DNA from: Actinomycetospora cinnamomea
Lineage (GTDB): Bacteria > Actinomycetota > Actinomycetes > Mycobacteriales > Pseudonocardiaceae
Assembly (NCBI RefSeq): GCF_003096675.1
Contig: NZ_QEKW01000013.1
Coordinates: forward strand, 1 to 64,000
Reading direction: 5' to 3'
Length of the DNA stretch: 64,000 bases
A program made the position numbers and the translations under genes. Position 1 is the first letter of the stretch. Each line of letters starts with the position of its first letter. Below the pieces are notes generated by a model. The model was given only the letters and a program-made list of their open reading frames with translations. It made no database searches and had not been told where the DNA came from. Positions 37,769 to 50,447 of the stretch are shown here, piece after piece.

Positions 37769-37928
37769 GCAGGAGCGCGGTCCCGGCCGCGACGAGGAGC
37801 AGCGGGAGCACCACCGCCCACGACAGCGCGACCACCTCGAGCTCCTGGAGCAGCAGCGCCACCCCGGCCAGCAGGTAGCCGACGCCGGCCGCGACGGCGA
37901 CCGCCGTGCGGTGGTGCTCATCGCGCAT
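37731..37928 (-). CDS. Small two-helix membrane protein
   Basis: 65 residues from ATG 37928. Hydrophobic segments about 9-30 and 34-57 with a short basic C-terminus. It follows the LiaF-like gene (overlap 11 bp), so it is the last of a three-gene minus-strand operon 39014-37731. No family recognised. Confidence 0.6.
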   Translation of the reverse strand: MRDEHHRTAVAVAAGVGYLLAGVALLLQELEVVALSWAVVLPLLLVAAGTALLLTAGVNRAGRSG

Positions 37929-38556
37929 GATGGACCTCCACCTCCCCGAGCGCGACGTCGACCGCGACGGTGGGCCCGTCGGACGCCGGCTCGACCCATC
38001 GGGCATGGACCCCGTCGTCCACCCGGACCCCGTCGACGAGGACGCCCCCCGCGACGACCTCCACGTCCACGCCGGCCGGACTCGCCGGCGGCAGGACGAC
38101 CACGACACGCCCGGCGCCGACCGCGACGTCGAGGTGACCGTCCGGCGGCAGCGGGTGGCGGGTGAGGTCGACGGTCGCGGTCCCGGCCAGGAGCCGGGTA
38201 TGCGTCGGCCACGCCCCCGGGGGCGGGGCGACCAGCTGGTCGCCGACCGGGCCCGCGAACCGCTCCACGTGCACCCCGACCGCGACGGCCGCGACGAGCA
38301 GGAGCGCGCCGAGCCCGACCAGCCCGCGGTGCGGCCACCCGCCGGCGGCGGCCACGACGAGCACCGCACCGACGACGACCAGCGCGATCGCGGGGAACAG
38401 CCGCCACGGCACCGACACCCCCACCGCGTCGAGCAACCAGGCGGCGCCGACAGCGACGAGGAGCGCGCCTGCGACGAGCCGGTCGAGCCGCGGCCCCCGG
38501 GCCGGCGGGGTGGTCGTCGGGGAGGCCGCGGGACCCAGCTGGGTCACCGTGCTCAC
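37918..38556 (-). CDS. LiaF-like membrane protein
   Basis: 212 residues from GTG 38556, overlapping the PspC gene by 4 bp. Three to four N-terminal helices (about 28-100), then a soluble beta-rich domain with GTATVDLTRHPLPPDGHLDVAVGAGRVVVVLPP, the repeat-like pattern of LiaF/DUF2154-type C-terminal domains that adorn cell-envelope stress regulators. Function here inferred: envelope-stress sensing with the neighbouring PspC protein. Confidence 0.75.
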   Translation of the reverse strand: MSTVTQLGPAASPTTTPPARGPRLDRLVAGALLVAVGAAWLLDAVGVSVPWRLFPAIALVVVGAVLVVAAAGGWPHRGLVGLGALLLVAAVAVGVHVERFAGPVGDQLVAPPPGAWPTHTRLLAGTATVDLTRHPLPPDGHLDVAVGAGRVVVVLPPASPAGVDVEVVAGGVLVDGVRVDDGVHARWVEPASDGPTVAVDVALGEVEVHHAR

Positions 38557-39014
38557 CGCCGGCTCGAGACGACGACGAGAACGCCGACGCCGATCACGAC
38601 CAGCGGCCAGAAGACCGCCCCGTCGAACCAGGGGATCACCGCACGGACCAGCAGCAGCACGCCGAGCGCGACGAGGGCGGCCCCGGCGACGACCGTCACG
38701 CGGTGCCGGTCGGTGGGTGCGGCCGTGACGGGCGGCTCGTCCTCGTCCGCCTCGGGGATCACGATCCACGCGACGACGTAGGCCAGCACGCCGACGCCGA
38801 CCGAGAGCATGAGCGCGACCGTGACGATGCGGACCAGGACCGGGTCGACCCCGAGGTAGCGCCCCAGGCCCCCGCACACGCCACCGACGATCCGGTCCCG
38901 GCGGCTGCGGACCAGCCGTGACGGGCCCGCGGCCCGAGGAGCTGCGCCCCCTTGCTCGGTCCGCACGTCGTCGGGGCCCGGCGCGTCGACGGCGGGCGGG
39001 CGGGGATCGTCCAT
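38553..39014 (-). CDS. PspC-domain membrane protein
   Basis: 153 residues from ATG 39014 after AGGAGG. SRRDRIVGGVCGGLGRYLGVDPVLVRIVTVALMLSVG (split across the N-terminal half) is the PspC signature; two further helices follow (about 108-150). PspC proteins take part in phage-shock or envelope-stress responses and in actinobacteria often partner LiaF-like proteins. Confidence 0.88.
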   Translation of the reverse strand: MDDPRPPAVDAPGPDDVRTEQGGAAPRAAGPSRLVRSRRDRIVGGVCGGLGRYLGVDPVLVRIVTVALMLSVGVGVLAYVVAWIVIPEADEDEPPVTAAPTDRHRVTVVAGAALVALGVLLLVRAVIPWFDGAVFWPLVVIGVGVLVVVSSRR

Positions 39015-39079
39015 GGCGCTGCCTCCTGGCTTGCGAGCTGGGCGGACGCAGCGTCGCCGCGCGGGCCCCTCGCTCGTGA

Positions 39080-39093
39080 GGGGCCGAAGACCC
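39080..39093. promoter_or_regulatory. Weak DosR-like box (8/10)
   Basis: GGGGCCGAAGACCC, 66 bp upstream of the PspC gene ATG. It shares the GGGGC start and the CGAAG core with the better 56379 site. Chance cannot be excluded. Confidence 0.3.
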
Positions 39094-39136
39094 CGGCGCC
39101 CGACCCGTTGGGCCCCGTCCGGCCCGTCCGAGGGGC

Positions 39137-40246
39137 TCAGCCCAGCACCGCCCGCACCTCACGGGCGATGACGAGGTCCTCCCGGGCGTGCACGACGACG
39201 GTGCGGGCGCCGGCGTCGGGGGCGGAGACGTCGCCCTCGGCACCGCCGACCGCCGCCGCGTCGGCGTGCGGGTCGACCGCGAGCCCGAGGAAGCGCAGGC
39301 CCCCGACGACCCGCTGCCGCAGCGCCGGGGCGTTCTCCCCCACCCCGCCGCTGAACGCGAGCACGTCCACGCCGCCGGCCGCCGCGGCCATCGCGGCGAG
39401 CTGCGCGCACGCCCGGTGCACCCAGACGTCGACGGCGAGGACCGCATCCGGGTCGCCGGCGTCGGCCGCCGCGAGCACATGGCGCATGTCGGGGTCGCCG
39501 GCGAGCGCCGCCAGGCCCGAGGCGTGGTCCAGCGCGTGCTCGACCTCGGCGGGCGGCACGCCCGCGTGCACGCTGAGCCAGGCCACCGCGGAGGGGTCGA
39601 GGTCCCCGCAGCGGGTCGCCATGACCAGCCCGGCGGTGGGCGTGAACCCCATCGTCGTGTCCACCGACCGGCCGCCGGACACCGCGCACGCCGAGGCGCC
39701 CGAGCCGAGGTGGGCCACGACCACCCGCAGCTCCTCGAGCGGCCGGCCGACGATCTCCGCCGCGCGGGCCGACGCCCACGCGTGCGCCAGCCCGTGGAAG
39801 CCGTAGCGGCGCAGGCCGTACTCGGTGCGCCACCGCGCCGGTACGGCATAGGTGCTGGCCGCCGCCGGCATCGTGGCGTGGAAGGCGGTGTCGAAGCAGG
39901 CCACCGACGGCACGTCGGGCAGCGCCTCGGTCATCGCCCGCAGGCCGGCGACGGCCGGGGGCTGGTGCAGCGGCGCGAGCACGATGAGCCGGTCGATCCG
40001 ACCCACGACGTCGGCGCCGACCACCACCGGACCGGTGAAGTCGGCGCCCCCGTGCACCACCCGGTGGCCGACCGCGTCCACCCCGCCGGCCTCGTGGGCC
40101 AGCCGCGCCGCGGCCTCCTCCAGCTCCCCGGCGGCGGGTCGGCCCCGCGGTGCATCGAGGTCCACCCGGTGGGCGACCGTGTCGTCGGGCTCCACCACCC
40201 GCAGCTTGACGCTGCTGGACCCCGCGTTGAGGACCAGGACGCGCAT
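39137..40246 (-). CDS. ackA: Acetate kinase
   Basis: 369 residues from ATG 40246 overlapping the phosphoketolase stop. [15 protein letters not shown] binds the phosphates; GHRVVHGGADFTGPV, FDTAFHATMPAAASTYAVP, RRYGFHGLAHAW and AHLGSGASACAV are the ACKA hallmarks; FSGGVGENAP closes the ATP site. It is about 30 residues shorter than typical AckA. It converts acetyl phosphate and ADP to acetate and ATP, drawing on phosphoketolase upstream in the same operon. Confidence 0.95.
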   Translation of the reverse strand: MRVLVLNAGSSSVKLRVVEPDDTVAHRVDLDAPRGRPAAGELEEAAARLAHEAGGVDAVGHRVVHGGADFTGPVVVGADVVGRIDRLIVLAPLHQPPAVAGLRAMTEALPDVPSVACFDTAFHATMPAAASTYAVPARWRTEYGLRRYGFHGLAHAWASARAAEIVGRPLEELRVVVAHLGSGASACAVSGGRSVDTTMGFTPTAGLVMATRCGDLDPSAVAWLSVHAGVPPAEVEHALDHASGLAALAGDPDMRHVLAAADAGDPDAVLAVDVWVHRACAQLAAMAAAAGGVDVLAFSGGVGENAPALRQRVVGGLRFLGLAVDPHADAAAVGGAEGDVSAPDAGARTVVVHAREDLVIAREVRAVLG

Positions 40247-42759
40247 CAGCGGACGTCGGCCATGGGGTCGTGCTGGTCGGGCCCGGTGCGCACGTCGTCG
40301 GGGAAGTCGGAGGCGGTGTCCGCGGCGGCGCCGGGCCGCCCCGCCCGCCCGTCCGGTTCCCCGGAGTCGGTCCACACCCAGTCCCGCACGTCGGGCCGGT
40401 CCTCCCCGTGACGCCGGGTGTACTCGCGGCAGGCGAGCCGCTCGTCGGCCATCCGCTGGCGCAGCCCGGCGTGGCGCACCCCCAGCCCCGGGACACGGTC
40501 GATCACGTCCATCACGAGGTGGAAGCGGTCGAGGTCGTTGAGCATCACCATGTCGAAGGGCGTGGTGGTCGTGCCCTCCTCCTTGTAGCCGCGCACGTGC
40601 AGGTTGGGGTGGCCGGTGCGCCGGTAGGTCAGCCGGTGGATCAGCCAGGGGTAGCCGTGGTAGGCGAAGATGATCGGCTTGTCCGGCGTGAACAGGGCGT
40701 CGAACTCGCGGTCCGGCAGCCCGTGCGGGTGCTCCGTCGGGTCCTCGAGCCGCATCAGGTCCACGACGTTGACCACGCGGACCCTGAGGTCGGGCAGGTG
40801 GCGGCGCAGCAGGTCGACCGCGGCCAGGGTCTCCAGCGTCGGGACGTCCCCGGCGCACGCCAGCACGACGTCGGGCTCGGCGGAGTCGTCGTTGCTGGCC
40901 CACTCCCACACCCCGAGCCCGCGGGTGCAGTGCGCAACCGCCTCCTCCATCCCCAGCCACTGCGGCGCGGGCTGCTTGCCGGCGACGATGACGTTGACGT
41001 AGTCCCGGGTGCGCAGGCAGTGGTCGGCGGTGGAGAGCAGGGTGTTCGCGTCCGGCGGCAGGTACACCCGCACCAGCTCGGCCTTCTTGTTCACGACGTG
41101 GTCGATGAAGCCGGGGTCCTGGTGGGAGAAGCCGTTGTGGTCCTGGCGCCACACGTGCGAGGTGAGCAGGTAGTTCAGCGAGCCGATCGGGCGCCGCCAC
41201 GGGATGTCGCGGGTGACCTTGAGCCATTTGGCGTGCTGGTTGAGCATCGAGTCGACGATGTGGATGAACGCCTCGTAGCAGGTGAACAGCCCGTGCCGGC
41301 CGGTGAGCAGGTAGCCCTCCAGCCAGCCCTGGCACATGTGCTCCGAGAGCATCTCCACGGCGCGGCCCGCCGGGGCCAGGTGGTCGTCACCGTCGACGAT
41401 CTCCCCGTCGAACTGCCGGTCGGTCACCGCGAAGACGTCCTGCAGCCGGTTCGAGGCGATCTCGTCGGGCCCGAAGAGGCGGAAGTTGTCGGGGTTCTGC
41501 CGCACCACCTCCCGGACCCAGCCACCCAACACGCGGGTGGCCTCCGCGACGGGTCCACCGGGGCGGTCGACGGCGACGGCGTGGTCGCGGAAGTCGGGCA
41601 GCCGCAGGGCGCGCAGCAGCTCGCCGCCGTTGGCGTGGGGGGTGGCGCTCATCCGCCGGTCGCCCCCGGGGTGCAGCGCCGCGAGGTCGGGACGCAGCTT
41701 GCCGCCGTCGTCGAAGAGCTCCTCGGGCCGGTAGGAGCGCATCCACTCCTCGAGCTGGGCCCGGTGCTCCGCGTTGTCACGGGTGCCGGCCAGCGGCACC
41801 TGGTGCGCGCGGTAGGTGCCCTCCACCTGCTGCCCGTCGACCTCGCGGGGCCCGGTCCAGCCCTTCGGCGTCCGCAGGATCAGCATCGGCCAGCGCGGGC
41901 GCGGCACCGCACGGCCCGCGGCCCCGTCCTCGGCGGCCTCGGCGGCCTCGCGGCGCAGCGCGGCGATCTCGTCGACGATCTCGTCCATGGTGTCGGCCAT
42001 CCGCCGGTGCACCGCGGCGTGGTCGGAGTCGAGGCCGGCCTCGACGACGTAGGGCCGGTACCCGTAGCCGGTGAACAGCGCGAGCAGCTCGTCGTCCGGG
42101 ATCCGCGCCAGCACCGTCGGGTTCGCGATCTTGTAGCCGTTGAGGTGCAGGACCGGCAGCACGGTGCCGTCGTGGACCGGGTGGCAGAACTTGTTCGCGT
42201 GCCACGCGGTGGCGAGCGGCCCGGTCTCGGCCTCGCCGTCGCCGACCACGCACGCCACCAGCAGGTCGGGGTTGTCGAAGACGGCACCGTAGGCGTGGGC
42301 CAGCGAGTAGCCCAGCTCACCGCCCTCGTGGATCGAGCCGGGGGTCTCCGGCGCGACGTGGCTGGGGATCCCGCCGGGGTAGGAGAACTGGCGGAACAGC
42401 GTCCGCAGCCCGTCGGCGTCCGCCGTGACGTGGGAGTACCGCTCGGTGTAGGTGCCCTCGAGGTAGGCGGCGGCCACCACCGCCGGACCGCCGTGCCCCG
42501 GCCCCGACACGAACAGCGGGTCGAACTCGCCGCGGCGGGCCACACGGTTGAGGTGGGCCCACAGGAAGGTCTGCCCGGGCGTCGTCCCCCAGTGCCCCAG
42601 CAGCCGCGGCTTCACGTGCTCGGGCGCCAGGGGCTCGCGCAGCAACGGGTTGTCGCGCAGGTAGATCTGGCCCACCGCCAGGTAGTTCGCCGCGCGCCAC
42701 CACGCGTCGAGCAGGGTCAGGTCGTCGGAATCACAGTCGCCGCTCATCGCCACGGTCAC
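40246..42759 (-). CDS. xfp: Xylulose-5-phosphate/fructose-6-phosphate phosphoketolase
   Basis: 837 residues from GTG 42759 (ATG at 42747 possible). Thiamine diphosphate enzyme: [35 protein letters not shown], and the cofactor block [21 protein letters not shown] are intact, as are [18 protein letters not shown] and [13 protein letters not shown]. It cleaves xylulose 5-phosphate (and usually fructose 6-phosphate) to acetyl phosphate plus glyceraldehyde 3-phosphate (or erythrose 4-phosphate). With AckA next door it gives ATP and acetate without an NADH burden, useful when respiration is limited. Confidence 0.96.
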   Translation of the reverse strand: MTVAMSGDCDSDDLTLLDAWWRAANYLAVGQIYLRDNPLLREPLAPEHVKPRLLGHWGTTPGQTFLWAHLNRVARRGEFDPLFVSGPGHGGPAVVAAAYLEGTYTERYSHVTADADGLRTLFRQFSYPGGIPSHVAPETPGSIHEGGELGYSLAHAYGAVFDNPDLLVACVVGDGEAETGPLATAWHANKFCHPVHDGTVLPVLHLNGYKIANPTVLARIPDDELLALFTGYGYRPYVVEAGLDSDHAAVHRRMADTMDEIVDEIAALRREAAEAAEDGAAGRAVPRPRWPMLILRTPKGWTGPREVDGQQVEGTYRAHQVPLAGTRDNAEHRAQLEEWMRSYRPEELFDDGGKLRPDLAALHPGGDRRMSATPHANGGELLRALRLPDFRDHAVAVDRPGGPVAEATRVLGGWVREVVRQNPDNFRLFGPDEIASNRLQDVFAVTDRQFDGEIVDGDDHLAPAGRAVEMLSEHMCQGWLEGYLLTGRHGLFTCYEAFIHIVDSMLNQHAKWLKVTRDIPWRRPIGSLNYLLTSHVWRQDHNGFSHQDPGFIDHVVNKKAELVRVYLPPDANTLLSTADHCLRTRDYVNVIVAGKQPAPQWLGMEEAVAHCTRGLGVWEWASNDDSAEPDVVLACAGDVPTLETLAAVDLLRRHLPDLRVRVVNVVDLMRLEDPTEHPHGLPDREFDALFTPDKPIIFAYHGYPWLIHRLTYRRTGHPNLHVRGYKEEGTTTTPFDMVMLNDLDRFHLVMDVIDRVPGLGVRHAGLRQRMADERLACREYTRRHGEDRPDVRDWVWTDSGEPDGRAGRPGAAADTASDFPDDVRTGPDQHDPMADVR

Positions 42760-44168
42760 CGGTTACCCACGACGATCGACACCGGGACACCGGACATCCG
42801 GTGGAGCTCCCCGCGCAGGGCGTCCGCGAGGCCCCCGGGGTCGCCGACGGCGTCCGGGTCGACCACGACGGCGACCGTCAGTGTGCCGGCGTAGGACAGG
42901 GCCTCGAAGGACACGGTGACGTTCCCGCTCTCCCCGACCGCCAGCGGGACCACGGCGCGGACCGTCGCGCCCGCCACGGTGACCGCCGTCCCCGGCCCGC
43001 GGACGTGGGTGACCAGGGTGTGCATCCGGTGCTGGTGGGCGAGGTACCGACGGTAGCCCCCGAGGGTCGCGACCAGGCGGAAGAGGCCGGAGAGCACCGC
43101 GATCGGCGGTGGTCCGGCGGCCGCGCCCGACCGCAGCTCCCGGCTCCGCATCGCGACGGCGGCCAGGCGGGTGGCCGGGTCGCCGGCTGTCGGCACGGCC
43201 ACGACCATCGGGCTGACGGCGTTGCCGCCCGGCGCTCCCGCCGCCGACCGGCGCGCGGAGACGGGCACCGCGACCTGCACGGTGGCGGGCGCCGCCTCGC
43301 CGCGGTCGGTGAGGACCCGGCCGAGGGCGCCGCCGACGGCGGCCAGCAGGGCGTCGTTGGTCGTCGCCCCGTGCCGGTGGGCGTGCGCGCGCAACGGCTC
43401 GCGCTCGACCCGCACCACCGCCACGGCCCGCCGCCGGCCGGTCGGGGCGAGCAACGAGCACGGGGCCGCGCGGGCCGGTCGGAGCCCGCCGGCGGCGCCC
43501 AGACCCGTGCGCAGCGCCCGCCAGGCCGACGCCACCCGCCCGACGCCCCGCAGGCGCCGCGCGAGCGCGTCGCGGAGGAGCAGCGGGGCCGCGGGACGCG
43601 GTCGCGGGAACCCGCCGTCGTGCTCGGCGGGCTCGAGCTCGGGCTCCGGCTCGAGCAGCGCCGCGAGCAGGCCGAGGCCGCCGAGACCGTCGGCGAGGGC
43701 GTGGTGCAGCACGACGACGAGCCCGACGCCGCCACCGGCAGGCGTCCGGAGGACGACGACCCGCCAGAGGGGCGCGTCGCGTGGGAGGGGGGTCATGATC
43801 GCGGACAGGGCGGTGTCCACCACCGCGGCCTCGTCGCCGGGCGGGGCGCACGTCAGCTCCTGGACATGGCGACGCACGTCGAACGCGGGGTCGTCGACCC
43901 ACAGCGGCGTCCCGCAGCCCGGCGGGGCCGCCCGGAGGCGCTGCCGCAGCCGCGGCACCGCGGGCAGGCGCCGGACGACCAGCTCGCGGACCGTTCCGGT
44001 GTCGAGCGCGGTGCCGATCGGGGTGCCGACGGGGGTGCCGACGGGGGTGCTGCCTGCGGTGCCGACCTCGAGGACGACGCCGAACTGCTGGGGCACCGGG
44101 CCCGTGTCCATCGCGAGGAAGGCGAGGTCGGTGGCGCCGGCGCGCTCGACGACCGCCATGGACTCCAC
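42756..44168 (-). CDS. Wax ester synthase/diacylglycerol acyltransferase family protein
   Basis: 470 residues from GTG 44168 (GGGAG about nine bases upstream; ATG 44159 is the alternative). HHALADG is the catalytic motif at about residue 155; [20 protein letters not shown] precedes it. A Thr-Pro-Val-Gly repeat (12-bp DNA units at 44011-44046) is inserted near residue 45, a slippage product. It sits between a USP gene and phosphoketolase, overlapping the latter by 4 bp, linking lipid acylation to the acetate branch in one transcript. Confidence 0.85.
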   Translation of the reverse strand: MESMAVVERAGATDLAFLAMDTGPVPQQFGVVLEVGTAGSTPVGTPVGTPIGTALDTGTVRELVVRRLPAVPRLRQRLRAAPPGCGTPLWVDDPAFDVRRHVQELTCAPPGDEAAVVDTALSAIMTPLPRDAPLWRVVVLRTPAGGGVGLVVVLHHALADGLGGLGLLAALLEPEPELEPAEHDGGFPRPRPAAPLLLRDALARRLRGVGRVASAWRALRTGLGAAGGLRPARAAPCSLLAPTGRRRAVAVVRVEREPLRAHAHRHGATTNDALLAAVGGALGRVLTDRGEAAPATVQVAVPVSARRSAAGAPGGNAVSPMVVAVPTAGDPATRLAAVAMRSRELRSGAAAGPPPIAVLSGLFRLVATLGGYRRYLAHQHRMHTLVTHVRGPGTAVTVAGATVRAVVPLAVGESGNVTVSFEALSYAGTLTVAVVVDPDAVGDPGGLADALRGELHRMSGVPVSIVVGNR

Positions 44169-44170
44169 CG

Positions 44171-44935
44171 TCAGTGCTCCCGCCGGGCCGTGGCCGCCCG
44201 CTCGGCGCCGACGCCGGCCAGCGGGATCGGTGGCACGACCACCACGGGGCACACGGCGTGGCGGACCACGTCGGGGGTGATCCGGTGGTGGAACCACGCG
44301 TGGTCGACGCCGAGCACGAGGACCTCGGCCCCACGGGCCCGGTCGACCAGCGCGCGGTCGACGTGGTCCTCAGCGACGACCCGGACCGCGCCCAGCGCCA
44401 CGCCCCGTCGCTGCGCGCGGTCGGCGGCGTAGCGCCACGCGCCCTCGCAGCCGGGCGTGCCGTCATCGCCGACGATCACCGGCGCGTGGTCCCCGTGGGG
44501 ACCGAAGGGGTCGTAGTCGACGGGCACGACGACCAGGGGGACGTCGATGTGACCGGTCAGCCCGCGGACGACGCCGCCGAGCAGGCGGTCGCCCACCCGG
44601 CCGAGCCCGTCGCTGCCGAGGACGACCAGATCCGCGTCCCGGGCCTGCGCCCGCAGCACCGGCACCGGGCTCCCGCGGATCACCCGGGTCTCGATCTCCA
44701 GGTCCGGCGCGACGTCCCGCGCGATCGCCGTCGCGGCGAGCAGCGCGTCCCGGCCGCGGCCACGCAACGCCGGGGGGACGGTCAGCCCCCACCCGGGGTG
44801 GTGACCGACCGGCAGCACCAGGGCGTGCACCAGCCGCAGCCCGAGGTCGCCGTCCCGCGCCTCGGTCGCGGCCCAGCGCACCGCGCGCTCGTCGGGCACG
44901 AACCCGACCCCGACGACCACCACACCACGGGTCAC
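44171..44935 (-). CDS. Tandem universal stress protein (divergent)
   Basis: 254 residues from GTG 44935, with GGAGG six bases upstream. Domain 1 (about 4-135) opens GVVVVGVGFVPDERAV and has LVVLGSDGLGRVGDRLLGGVVRG; domain 2 (about 140-240) opens APVIVGDDGTPGCEGAW and ends CPVVVVPPIP with the loop LVLGVDHAWFHHRITPD. Both ATP loops are altered. First gene of the operon leading through WS/DGAT and phosphoketolase to AckA. Confidence 0.8.
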   Translation of the reverse strand: MTRGVVVVGVGFVPDERAVRWAATEARDGDLGLRLVHALVLPVGHHPGWGLTVPPALRGRGRDALLAATAIARDVAPDLEIETRVIRGSPVPVLRAQARDADLVVLGSDGLGRVGDRLLGGVVRGLTGHIDVPLVVVPVDYDPFGPHGDHAPVIVGDDGTPGCEGAWRYAADRAQRRGVALGAVRVVAEDHVDRALVDRARGAEVLVLGVDHAWFHHRITPDVVRHAVCPVVVVPPIPLAGVGAERAATARREH

Positions 44936-45021
44936 GACCCACCTCCGCGCGTCCGGCCGGAACGGCTCCGACCGTGCCCTCCGGGGCCGCGCGGGGGCAG
45001 GGGCGCAGGCCCCGACGGGGA

Positions 45022-45056
45022 GGGACGTCCGGCGCGAGGCGGGTGACCTCCGGCCC
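45022..45056. promoter_or_regulatory. Pair of DosR-like boxes 21 bp apart in a divergent promoter
   Basis: GGGACGTCCGGCGC (45022-45035) and GTGACCTCCGGCCC (45043-45056), each 8/10, start 21 bp apart. They lie between the USP-WS/DGAT-xfp-ackA operon (minus) and the 45108 gene and P-type ATPase operon (plus); either arm could be served. The CTCCG core recurs at 974, 50376 and 57771. Confidence 0.5.
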
Positions 45057-45107
45057 TCGCCGCGGGGCCGCTCCGCCCGCTGGGCTGGAGCCCGGAGAGG
45101 AGCCGTC

Positions 45108-45389
45108 ATGGACACCGTGCCCGAGCGTCGACCCACCGAGACCTTCGACCTCGTGACCCGGGTCGTCGCCCTCCGCCGCCGGGGGGTGCCGCGGGTGACG
45201 CTGCTGGCCGCGCAGGACCAGGCATGGACGTCGCTGCACCACGAGCCCCACCGCGACGTGCGCCGCACCCTGACGTGGGTCCTGCGCGCGATCGACGGCG
45301 GCGAGCACGACGACGTGCGCCTCGACGCCGCCCTGCGCGTGGCGGCACGCGACCTCGGCCGGCCCCCGTCGTCCGGGTACGCGCGGTGA
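45108..45389 (+). CDS. Hypothetical protein
   Basis: 93 residues from ATG 45108 after GGAGAGGAG. Mostly helical, rich in Arg and Asp (TFDLVTRVVALRRRGVPRVTLL, DVRRTLTWVLRAIDGGEHDDVRLDAALRVAARDLG). No membrane segment and no known family. It is the first gene after the 45022-45056 boxes and lies 22 bp before the ATPase. Confidence 0.7.
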   Translation: MDTVPERRPTETFDLVTRVVALRRRGVPRVTLLAAQDQAWTSLHHEPHRDVRRTLTWVLRAIDGGEHDDVRLDAALRVAARDLGRPPSSGYAR

Positions 45390-45411
45390 CCTCCGTCCGG
45401 TCGTCGGCCTG

Positions 45412-48239
<2,828 letters not shown>

Positions 48240-48243
<4 letters not shown>

Positions 48244-49316
48244 AGGCCTGGCGTCTGAACGATTGGAAGTCCGACCCCGTCCTCGTCGACGTCGAGCGGC
48301 CACGGCCCGCGACCGGCGAGGTGCTCGTCCGCGTCGGCGGCTCCGGGGCGTGCCACTCCGACCTGCACCTCATGCACGAGTTCGGCCCCGGCATCCTGCC
48401 CTGGGGGCCGCCCTTCACCCTCGGCCACGAGGTGGCGGGGTGGGTCGAGGAGCTCGGCCCGGGCGTGGGGGACGGCGTGGACCTCGAGCCCGGCCGGCCG
48501 GTGGCCGTCTACGGACCGTGGGGCTGCGGGCGGTGCGAGCGCTGCCGCGCCGGCGCCGAGACCTACTGCGAGGACCTCGCCTCCGCGCCGGTCCCCGGCG
48601 GCGGGGGCGGGCTCGGGCTCGACGGCGGGATGGCCGAGTTCATGCTGGTACCGGCCGCGCGACACGTCGTCCCGCTGCCCGACGGGCTCGAGCCCGCGGC
48701 GGCCGCGCCGCTCACCGACGCCGCCCTCACCCCCTACCACTCCATCCGCCGTTCCTGGCCGAAGCTGACTCCCGGCAGCACTGCCCTGGTCATCGGGATC
48801 GGGGGCCTCGGGCACATGGCGCTGCAGATCCTCGCGGCCACCACCGCGGCCCGCGTGGTCGCCGTCGACACCCGACCGGAGGCCTTGGAGCTGGCGCGGA
48901 CGGCAGGGGCCGACCTGGCGCTGCTGGGCGACGGGGACACCGCCGACGCGATCCGGCGCTTCACCTCCGGGCGGGGTGCGGACGCCGTGTTCGACTGTGT
49001 CGGTTCCGACGCCACCCTGGCCCTCGGGGCCGCGGTGGGACGGACCCTCGGCGACCTCACGATCATCGGACTCGCCGGCGGCACGCTGCCCGTGGGGTTC
49101 TTCGGCGTGCCCTACGAGCTCTCGGTGCAGACGACCTATTGGGGCACTCGGCCCGAGCTGGTCGAGGTGCTCGACCTGGCCGCGCGCGGCCTGATCCACA
49201 CCGAGATCACGACCTTCCCGCTCGAGGGGGCACTCGACGCCTACCGGGAGCTCGAGCAGGGCACGATCACCGGGCGCGCGGTCGTCGTCCCCGACACCGA
49301 GGGGCGCCGGTCGTGA
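48240..49316 (+). CDS. Zinc-dependent alcohol dehydrogenase (MDR family)
   Basis: 358 residues from GTG 48240 with GAGGAGG. Catalytic zinc region GACHSDLHLMHEFG ... LGHEVAG; structural-zinc cysteines CGRCERCRAGAETYC; NAD(P) fold VIGIGGLGHMALQILA. Related to alcohol dehydrogenases acting on aldehydes or alcohols; could re-oxidise NADH by reducing an aldehyde. Middle gene of the ATPase-ADH-flavoprotein operon. Confidence 0.9.
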
Positions 49317-49741
49317 GCGCCGTCGAGCACGCGGTCGTCGACCAGCTCGGCACCGCCGAGGCGCGGGCGCTGTTGATGACCGCCGAGTTCGGGCGGCTCG
49401 CGTTCATCGACGGTCACGGACCCACCGTGGAGCCGTTCGCGTTCGCCTTGGAGGACACGGCTGAGGACACCGCGATCGTCATCGCCGTCGGCACCGGCAG
49501 CGGGGCCCGGGCCGCGGTCGGGCAGACGGTCGCGTTCGAGGTCGACGAGATCGACCCGGTCCGGCGGACCGGCTGGTCGGTGGTGGCGGTCGGGACGCTG
49601 CACGGCGCCCCGGCGACGGTCACCGCTCGCCCCGAGCCGTGGCCCGACCCCGACGGGGAGCTGGTACTGCTCCGGCTTCCGGCGGAGCGACTGACCGGCC
49701 GGCGCCTGCGCCGCGAGACCCGGCGCGCGGGGCGCCGGTAG
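49313..49741 (+). CDS. Pyridoxamine 5'-phosphate oxidase-like protein
   Basis: 142 residues from GTG 49313, overlapping the ADH stop by 4 bp. One split-barrel domain: LLMTAEFGRLAFIDGHGPTVEPFAF and VAFEVDEIDPVRRTGWSVVAVGTLH, closely paralogous to 18137-18559 (FEADHIDPGSRTGWSVLVVG). Probably FMN- or F420-binding; acceptor unknown. Confidence 0.85.
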   Translation: MSAVEHAVVDQLGTAEARALLMTAEFGRLAFIDGHGPTVEPFAFALEDTAEDTAIVIAVGTGSGARAAVGQTVAFEVDEIDPVRRTGWSVVAVGTLHGAPATVTARPEPWPDPDGELVLLRLPAERLTGRRLRRETRRAGRR

Positions 49742-49804
49742 CGCACTCGCCCGTCAGGACGCGAGGGTGAGGCTGCCGGTCGACGGCAGCGCCAGCCCCT
49801 CTCG

Positions 49805-50245
49805 TCAGGCGGGGCGACCGCGGACGACGACCACGGGGCAGGGTGCGTGGTGGACGCAGTAGGACGCCGTCGAGCCGAGGTGCATCCCGGGCAGGTCGCC
49901 GCGTCCGTGGCTGCCGAGGACGAGCATCTGCGCGTTCTCGGCCCGTTCACCCAGGACGAGCGCCGGGCGTTGCTGCACCAGATGCTTCTCGATCTTCACG
50001 TCGGCCGCGGACTCCTGGACCTCGGCGACGGCGCGGTCGAGGACGGCGCGGGCCTCGCGGGCGTAGTCGGCCTCGGTGTAGCTGGGTACGAGCATGATCG
50101 TGACGGGGACCTCCCAGGCGGTCACCGCGTGCACCTCGGCCCCGGTGAGCCTGGCCATGTCCGCCGCCCAGCGCAGGGCTTCCACGCTGCGGACGGAGCC
50201 GTCGATCCCGACGACGATGGGGCCGGGGTGTTCCTGCTCGTTCAT
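49805..50245 (-). CDS. Universal stress protein (UspA family)
   Basis: 146 residues from ATG 50245 with GGAGG. PIVVGIDGSVRSVEAL, LVLGSHGRGDLPGMHLGSTASYCVHHAPCPVVVV: a canonical ATP loop, but the Q/K-rich middle (DVKIEKHLVQQRPALVLGERAENAQ) differs from the other USPs here and is closer to general actinobacterial ones. Divergent from the 64-residue gene at 50448 across a 9/10 box. Confidence 0.9.
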   Translation of the reverse strand: MNEQEHPGPIVVGIDGSVRSVEALRWAADMARLTGAEVHAVTAWEVPVTIMLVPSYTEADYAREARAVLDRAVAEVQESAADVKIEKHLVQQRPALVLGERAENAQMLVLGSHGRGDLPGMHLGSTASYCVHHAPCPVVVVRGRPA

Positions 50246-50375
50246 CGCGTGCCTCCGCTCCAGGGTCCTCTCGGACGAGCGAAACACGGTCCACTGCCGG
50301 CCCGGGAGCGGCCGCAGGCCCTCGTCCACCGGGCCCGGGGGATCGGTGCGCCGCGATCGTGCGCCGCGGCCCGCC

Positions 50376-50389
50376 GGGACCTCCGACCC
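50376..50389. promoter_or_regulatory. DosR-like box (9/10)
   Basis: GGGACCTCCGACCC, differing from the palindrome only by A for T. It is 58 bp upstream of the small gene at 50448 and 130 bp upstream of the USP at 50245. Confidence 0.6.
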
Positions 50390-50447
50390 TGTCGGGCGCG
50401 TGCCTCCGGTCCTCGACTGCGGGGGACGAGACGTGAGGAGGTCCACC

